From positions 1 to 38,310 of the forward strand of contig JACKJE010000024.1 in assembly GCA_020638135.1 (NCBI GenBank): DNA of 38,310 nucleotides, given 5' to 3'. How positions within the stretch are numbered: position 1 is the first letter of the stretch; each line of letters opens with the position of its first letter. This document shows, one piece after another, positions 33,667 through 38,310 of the stretch. Below the pieces are notes generated by a model. The model saw only the letters and a list, made by a program, of their open reading frames with translations. It was not told the origin of the DNA and ran no database searches. A program made the position numbers and the translations under genes. This stretch comes from Methylobacteriaceae bacterium. GTDB lineage: Bacteria > Pseudomonadota > Alphaproteobacteria > Rhizobiales > Beijerinckiaceae.

Positions 33667-33714
33667 TGCGTTATCATAGCGCAGGGCATTGCGGCCGTCG
33701 CGGAGGCAGACGCC

Positions 33715-33966
33715 ATGAGGATCATTGCGGCTATCGTTGTGCTGTGCGCCTCCGGCGCCACGGCTTCCGCGTGCAGCGCCGGCAAGGCGCGCTTTGCCTT
33801 GGGCAAGCCCTATTCTGACGAACTGGCGGAGCGCGCGCGCATCGCGGCCGGCGCTGTCACGGCGCGACGGATGATGCGCGGGCGCGCCTATACGCTGGAA
33901 TTCCGCGGCGACCGGCTCAACCTGCACACGGACAAGGGCAGGGTGCTGCGCGTTTCCTGCGGCTGA
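33715..33966 (+). CDS. Secreted I78 family peptidase inhibitor
   Basis: An 83-aa protein with a signal peptide (MRIIAAIVVLCASGATASA) and a mature part starting at Cys20. The remainder, ALGKPYSDELAERARIAAGA then ARRMMRGRAYTLEFRGDRLN and HTDKGRVLRVSCG, matches the I78 (potato-inhibitor-I-like) pattern: a leading cysteine, GxxxxxELxERAR, TLEFRxDRLN and a final SCG; Cys20 and Cys82 probably form a disulfide. The family inhibits serine proteases in the periplasm or outside. GGAGG lies 8 bases before the ATG. It is divergent from the PhzF gene (48-base gap) and convergent with the dehalogenase gene. Target unknown. Confidence 0.82.
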   Translation: MRIIAAIVVLCASGATASACSAGKARFALGKPYSDELAERARIAAGAVTARRMMRGRAYTLEFRGDRLNLHTDKGRVLRVSCG

Positions 33967-33970
33967 AGGC

Positions 33971-34672
33971 TCAGCCGAATATTTTCTGCGCGAGGTCGAC
34001 CATGTCGTTTCCCGCGACATCGACCGCGACCGTCGGCCGGCTCTCGCCCTTGCCCGGGCCTTTCTCGTTGGGCCGCGCAACAAAGCCGGTCTGCAGGCCG
34101 CAGGCTGCGGCCGCCGCCAGGTCGTCGGAATGGGCGGCGACCATCATGCAATCGGCGGGCGAGAGATCGAAGGCGGCGCAGGCGGAGAGATAGACGTCGG
34201 GCTTGGGCTTGTAGTCGCGCGAAAATTCCGCGCCGAGAATGGCGTCCCAATGGAAATTGTTGCGGCGTGCGAGCGCGGCCATCAGCGAGACATTGCCGTT
34301 GGAAACGGGCGCGACCAGCGCGTGCTTCCTGAGCATGGCGATTCCGCGTGAGGAATCCGGCCAGGCGTCGAGCCTGTGCCAGGCGAGCACGAGCGCGCGT
34401 TTCGTATCGTCGGAAATGTCCGAGAGGCCGAAAGCCGGCAGAATGCGTTCGAGCATGCGCGCATGCACGACGTCGAGCTTGGCGAAGGGCAGGCGGCCGG
34501 AGCGTATTTCCTCCATGCCTGGCTGATATTCCGCCCGCCAGGCGTCGGCGAAGGCGGTCCAGATGAGATCGTGGCCGAGCGGATGCAGGATCGTCCGCGC
34601 CTCGCGCGCCACACCCTCGCGCCAGTCGACGACCGTGCCGAAGACATCGAAGAAAAAGGCCTTCGCGCCCAT
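33971..34672 (-). CDS. Haloacid dehalogenase type II (HAD superfamily)
   Basis: A 233-aa protein matching (S)-2-haloacid dehalogenases. The nucleophile is Asp9 in FFFDVFGTVVDWREG; other HAD motifs are APVSNGN (Ser124), DYKPKPDVY (Lys155/157) and MVAAHSDDLAAA (Asp183/184). The AAHSDDL motif and the DVFGTVVDWR start are specific to this dehalogenase-like subgroup, although many members have not been tested on haloacids. Divergent from the next HAD gene with a 55-base gap. Confidence 0.9.
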   Translation of the reverse strand: MGAKAFFFDVFGTVVDWREGVAREARTILHPLGHDLIWTAFADAWRAEYQPGMEEIRSGRLPFAKLDVVHARMLERILPAFGLSDISDDTKRALVLAWHRLDAWPDSSRGIAMLRKHALVAPVSNGNVSLMAALARRNNFHWDAILGAEFSRDYKPKPDVYLSACAAFDLSPADCMMVAAHSDDLAAAAACGLQTGFVARPNEKGPGKGESRPTVAVDVAGNDMVDLAQKIFG

Positions 34673-34727
34673 GCGCTCCTCCGCTTATGTTGGCTGAGAC
34701 TATGCGCCATGTCGGCGCTGACGATCA

Positions 34728-35347
34728 ATGCGGGTCGCGCAGGTGGCGAAGAAGGATGTGGTGTTCGATCTCGGCAATGTCCTGCTGCGCTGGGACCCGC
34801 GCCATCTCTATCGCAAGGTCTTTGCCGACGAAGCGCGGATGGAGCGGTTCTTGAGCGAGGCCTGCTCGCTCGCGTGGATACAGTCGATCGATGGCGTCCA
34901 TGATTTCGCCGCGCCGATTGCGATACGCGCGAAAGAATTTCCGGAATTTGCAGACGAACTGGCTTTGTTCGACACGCGCTGGCTGGAGACGCTCGACGGC
35001 GCAATCGAGGACAATCTCAGCCTCATGCGCGCGTTGAAGGCGCAGGGGCGGCCGGTCTACGGGCTCACGAACTATCCCGCGCAAAAATTCGATCTGTCTC
35101 GCGCGATCCATCCTTTCTCGACGAATTCGACGCGATCGTCGTGTCCGGGCGCGAGGGCGTGACCAAGCCCGATCCGCGCATCTACGAGATTCTGTTCGCG
35201 CGAACGGGCCGGGCGCCGGGGGAGCTGGTGTTCGTCGACGATGTCGCGCGCAATATCGCGGCGGGCGAGAGACTAGGGATGGCGGGCGTGCTGTATGCGC
35301 CGGGGATGGATCTGGCGGCGGAGTTGCGCAATCGCGGGGTGCTTTAG
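34728..35347 (+). CDS. HAD family hydrolase (HAD-IA), one frameshift
   Basis: Phosphatase-like HAD protein. Motif I is VVFDLGNVLLRWDPR; motif II is YGLTNYPAQKF. At about 35117 one C seems missing: reading PF then LDEFDAIVVSGREG joins the first part to the second frame, which carries motif III KPDPRIYEILF and motif IV VFVDDVARNIAAGERLGM. Corrected, the protein would have about 206 aa, normal for the YihX/haloacid dehalogenase-like group. The ATG at 34728 has no strong Shine-Dalgarno sequence; GTG 34743 is an alternative. Substrate unknown. Confidence 0.88.
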
Positions 35348-35459
35348 CCGTCATTGCGAGCGCAGCGAAGCAATCCGGAACCACGGCCCGGCTCTGGATT
35401 GCCGCGTCGCCTCCGCGAAACGGCGACGCGGTTTCGCTCGGGCTCCTCGCAATGACGGC
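35348..35459. repeat. Intergenic repeat (CGTCATTGCGAG type), copy 1
   Basis: The stretch between the HAD gene and the PNPOx gene begins CCGTCATTGCGAGCGCAGCG and ends CTCCTCGCAATGACGGC. The outer arms are complementary, and GAAGCAATCC mirrors GGATTGC. It is a dispersed repeat type I know from many proteobacterial genomes. It starts right at the HAD stop codon. Confidence 0.8.
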
Positions 35460-35467
35460 TTGGGCGA

Positions 35468-36019
35468 TCAATCGACGATTCCAGTCGGCAATCCGTCCAT
35501 GCTGACGGCGTTCTTCTCGCGCCAATAGTCCGCAATGCCCTGCGGCCCCTTGTTTTCGGCCCAATTGTCGAGCGCGGGGCGCTCCTGCCTGTAGTCGAAG
35601 GCCGGCACGCCGTAGCCGCAGGAGGTCTTCACCAGATCAATCGCAAGGCGCACGATCTGGCGCGTTCCGACCGGGCGCTGATTGCCGAAATGCTGCGCCA
35701 GCGCGCGCGAAAATTCCGTGCTGTCGCGATGCAGGATTTCGCCGCGACCGTAGAGGCGCAGAATGTTGGGCGGGCCGTCGAAGGCGCAGAACATGATGGT
35801 GAGACGGCCGTCCGCCTTCAGATGCGCCGCCGTCTCGGCGCCGGATCCGGTGAGGTCGAGCCAGCAGATTTCATTGTCGCCAGTCACGCGAAACTCGCGC
35901 GTCGAACGCGGCGAAATGTTGATGCGCGTTCCCGTCGCGGCGGATGCGGCGAAGAAAATGTGCTGACGCGCGATGAAATCGCGCAATTCGGGCGTGAGGC
36001 TCGGATATTCCTTGGCCAC
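35468..36019 (-). CDS. Pyridoxamine 5'-phosphate oxidase-like flavoprotein
   Basis: A 183-aa split-barrel protein of the PNPOx-like FMN-binding group. Typical segments are IARQHIFFAASAATGTRINI, GDNEICWLDLTGSGAETAAH and LTIMFCAFDGPPNILRLYGR. Such proteins bind FMN, F420 or haem; the specific reaction is unknown here. The C-terminal part (TSCGYGVPAFDYRQERPALD) is found in a well-defined uncharacterised subgroup. GTG start with GGAGC upstream; the stop lies 9 bases beyond a repeat. Confidence 0.85.
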   Translation of the reverse strand: MAKEYPSLTPELRDFIARQHIFFAASAATGTRINISPRSTREFRVTGDNEICWLDLTGSGAETAAHLKADGRLTIMFCAFDGPPNILRLYGRGEILHRDSTEFSRALAQHFGNQRPVGTRQIVRLAIDLVKTSCGYGVPAFDYRQERPALDNWAENKGPQGIADYWREKNAVSMDGLPTGIVD

Positions 36020-36078
36020 GGCGGGCTCCTGTGTGGCGATGCGTGGCGGAAAGGATAGGATGGTTCATTGAGAAAATC

Positions 36079-36168
36079 ATGCCGTCATTGCGAGGAGCGT
36101 ATGCGACGAAGCAATCTAGAGCCGCGTCATCGCTCTGGATTGCTTCGCTGCGCTCGCAATGACGGCAT
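36079..36168. repeat. Intergenic repeat (CGTCATTGCGAG type), copy 2
   Basis: ATGCCGTCATTGCGAG at the left mirrors CTCGCAATGACGGCAT at the right, and GAAGCAATC mirrors GGATTGCTTC inside. Same family as the copy at 35348-35459, so the PNPOx-like gene is bracketed by two copies. The copy ends 12 bases before the stop of the dienoyl-CoA reductase gene. Confidence 0.8.
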
Positions 36169-36180
36169 CGAAAACGCCCG

Positions 36181-38216
36181 CTAAACCACGGCCGCCAGCC
36201 GGCAGGCCTGGTCGATAGCGCGCTTGGCGTCGAGTTCGGCGGCCTCGTAAGCGCCGCCGACGATTGCCGTCTTCACGCCCTTGGCCTGCAGGTCGTCGTA
36301 GAGCTTGCGGAGCGAGGTCTGGCCGGCGCAGACGATGATCGTGTCGACGTCGAACAGCCGCGGCTCGCCGTTGACCAGCGTGTGCAGGCCCTGATCGTCG
36401 ATCTTGAGATAATCGACGCCGGCCACCATTTTCACACCGCGCCGTTGCAGCGTCAGGCGATGCGTCCAGCCGGTGGTGCGGCCCAGATTGCGGCCGAGCG
36501 CGTCGGTCTTGCGCTGCATCAGCGTGACCTCGCGGCCGGAAGTCTCGACATGCGGCTCGACGCCGGTGACGCCGCCGCGCGGATGGTTCTTGAAGTCGAT
36601 GCCCCATTCGCGCGCGAAAACGTCGATGTCGAGCGCGGCCGAAACGCCGCCGTGGCTGACGAGTTCGGCGACGTCAAAGCCGATGCCGCCGGCGCCCATG
36701 ATCGCAACTCTCTTGCCGATCGGCTTCCTGCCGAGGATCGCGTCCATGTAGCCGACGACCTTGGGATGATCGATGCCGGGCACTTGCGGCGTGCGCGGCT
36801 CGATGCCGGTCGCCACGATCACCCTCGTCGAAGTCGGACAAGGCGTCGGCGTCGACGCGCGTGTCGAGGCGCAGGTCGACGCCGCGCAGCGCGATCATGC
36901 GGCGGAAGTAGCGGATCGTCTCGTCGAATTCCTCCTTGCCGGGAATTTTGCGCGCGAAGATTGAACTGGCCGCCGATGTCGCTGTTCGCCTCGAACAAAG
37001 TGACCTTGTGGCCGCGCTCGGCCGCCGTGATCGAGAAGGCGAGGCCGGCGGGGCCGGCGCCGACCACAGCGATCTTCTTCGGCAGGTTGGTCGGCAGATA
37101 ATTCAGCTCCGTCTCGTGGCAGGCGCGCGGATTGACGAGACAGCTGACGAGCTTGCCGTTGAACGTGTGGTCGAGACAGGCCTGATTGCAGGCGATGCAG
37201 GTGTTGATCTCGTCCTCGCGGCCTTCAAAAGCCTTCTTCACGAGTTCGGCGTCGGCAAGCATGGGGCGCGCCATCGAAACGATATCGCCATCGCCGCGCG
37301 CGAGAACTTCTTCCGCGACATGCGGCATGTTGATGCGGTTCGACGTGATCATGGGCACGCCGAGCTCCTTGCGCAGACGGCCGGTCACCTGCGTGAACGC
37401 TGCGCGCGGCACCATGGTGGCGATGGTCGGGACCAGCGCCTCGTGCCAGCAGAAATGCGTGGAGACGACATTGACGCCTTCGGCCACGATTGCCTTGCCG
37501 AGCTGCACGACCTCTTCCCACGCGAGGCCGCCCTGCAGCATGTCCATCGCGGAAATGCGGAAGATGAGGATGAAGTCCGGTCCGACCGCTTTTCTCACGC
37601 GGCGTACGACCTCGACCGCGAAGCGCATGCGGTTCTCGAACGGACCGCCCCATTCGTCGGTGCGCAGGTTGGTCTTTTCGACGAGGAACGTCGAGATGAG
37701 ATAGCCGGCCGAGCCGATGATCTCGACGCCGTCGTATCCGGCTTCCTTGGCGAGCGCGGCGCAATTGGCGAAATCGCGCAACTGCTTCTCGATGCCTTCG
37801 GCGGTCAGCGCGTTCGGCATGTAGGCGCCGATGCGCGATTTCACGGCGGAGGGCGCGACGCATTCGCTGGTGCGCGCGAGCGGGCCGGTGTGCAGGATCT
37901 GCAGGCAGATTTTCACGTCGGGATCGGCGGCGTGCACGGCTTCCGTGACGAGCCGATGCTCGGCGACCTCGTGCGGCTCCGACAGTTTCGAGCCGCGTCC
38001 GCCGCCTTCGAAATTTGGGGGAATGCCGCCGGTGATGATCATGCCGACCCCGTTCTTCGCGCGCTCCGCGAAGAAGGCGGCCTGTTTGGCGAAGCCGTTC
38101 TCGGCCTCTTCCAGTCCCGTGTGCATCGAGCCCATCAGCGCGCGGTTCTTGAGCTTGGCGACGCCGATGTCGAGCGGGCTGAACAGCAGGGGATAGCGGG
38201 GATGGGCGGCAGGCAT
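36181..38216 (-). CDS. fadH: NADPH-dependent 2,4-dienoyl-CoA reductase-like flavoprotein, two frameshifts
   Basis: An Old Yellow Enzyme-type fusion: an N-terminal FMN barrel (LFSPLDIGVAKLKNRALMGS, GYDGVEIIGSAGYLISTFL, RTDEWGGPFENRMRF), a 4Fe-4S motif CIACNQACLDHTFNGKLVSC, an FAD part (KIAVVGAGPAGLAFSITAAE) and an NADPH part (RVAIMGAGGIGFDVAELVS). FadH reduces 2,4-dienoyl-CoA in unsaturated fatty acid oxidation. Two +1 insertions break the frame: one near 36958 (FNL then ARKIPGKEEFDETIRYFRRM) and one in the CCC at 36822-36824 (SDFDE then VIVATGIEPRTPQ). Corrected length is about 677 aa, as for E. coli FadH. The ATG has GGAGGA 5 bases upstream. The substrate could also be another enoate. Confidence 0.9.
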
Positions 38217-38249
38217 GGTTTCCTCCGGCGCGTCTTGAGGCGCGAATTT

Positions 38250-38288
38250 AATTAAACGATTAATTTATCAGGAGGGGCGGTTTGTCAA
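38250..38288 (-). promoter_or_regulatory. Promoter with palindromic operator upstream of fadH
   Basis: Read on the minus strand, TTGACA (38288-38283) is followed after 15 bases by TAAATT (38267-38262), a plausible -35/-10 pair with short spacing. A perfect inverted repeat, AATTAA-ACGA-TTAATT (38250-38265 on the plus strand), overlaps the -10. In an otherwise GC-rich region this is the pattern of a repressor operator, perhaps for a TetR- or MarR-type regulator; the regulator is not in the window. Confidence 0.55.
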
Positions 38289-38310
38289 CGGGCGAGGCAG
38301 CGCCCTCGTC

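Noticed and set aside
32641..33714. Long plus-strand frame running into the I78 gene
   Set aside because: It is antisense to the well-supported NUDIX and PhzF genes; only the last 84 codons from 33715 have a start signal and family similarity.
1..38310. CRISPR arrays, tRNA or rRNA genes, transposases, phage or defence genes
   Set aside because: None seen on either strand; the repeats present are single palindromic intergenic elements without regular spacers.

Overview
The window is a GC-rich stretch of an alphaproteobacterial chromosome. It is most likely from Hyphomicrobiales (Rhizobiales), plausibly the Beijerinckiaceae/Methylocystaceae side. The order rests on the cell-wall and division gene order, the long FtsZ with an Ala/Pro/Gln-rich linker, the lpxC-bamD-recN-ligA tail and typical intergenic palindromic repeats; the family placement is only a guess.

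Positions 1-20200 hold almost the whole dcw (division and cell wall) cluster on the plus strand: end of mraZ, rsmH, ftsL, ftsI, murE, murF, mraY, murD, ftsW, murG, murC, murB, a shattered polytopic membrane protein gene, ddl, ftsQ, ftsA and ftsZ. Most genes overlap by 1-4 bases or touch, as in one long operon. Together they make the lipid-linked peptidoglycan precursor (MurC-F, MurB, Ddl, MraY, MurG), polymerise septal wall (FtsW/FtsI) and build the Z-ring machine (FtsL, FtsQ, FtsA, FtsZ). A strong hairpin terminator follows ftsZ.

From 20446 to 27315 come lpxC, bamD, recN and ligA on the plus strand, with a small convergent PH-domain-like membrane gene between recN and ligA. From 27505 to the end is an ordinary mixed-strand region: aminopeptidase P, small secreted or membrane proteins of unknown function, prmA, a NUDIX hydrolase, a PhzF-like protein, an I78-type protease inhibitor, two HAD hydrolases, a PNPOx-like flavoprotein and a 2,4-dienoyl-CoA reductase with a well-formed promoter/operator at the right edge.

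The most notable general feature is reading-frame damage. murG, murC, ftsZ, one HAD gene and the dienoyl-CoA reductase each carry one or two small indels, and the membrane gene at 13531-15036 changes frame at least ten times while its protein motifs stay intact. Because several of these genes are essential and the changes are mostly single-base length changes in short runs, sequence or assembly error is the simplest explanation.

Other points worth a look are a small palindrome present three times (twice read through in frame inside coding sequence, once nested in another repeat) and a very AT-rich patch inside ddl just before ftsQ. I found no CRISPR array, tRNA, rRNA, transposase, phage or defence gene, and no clearly new multi-gene system.
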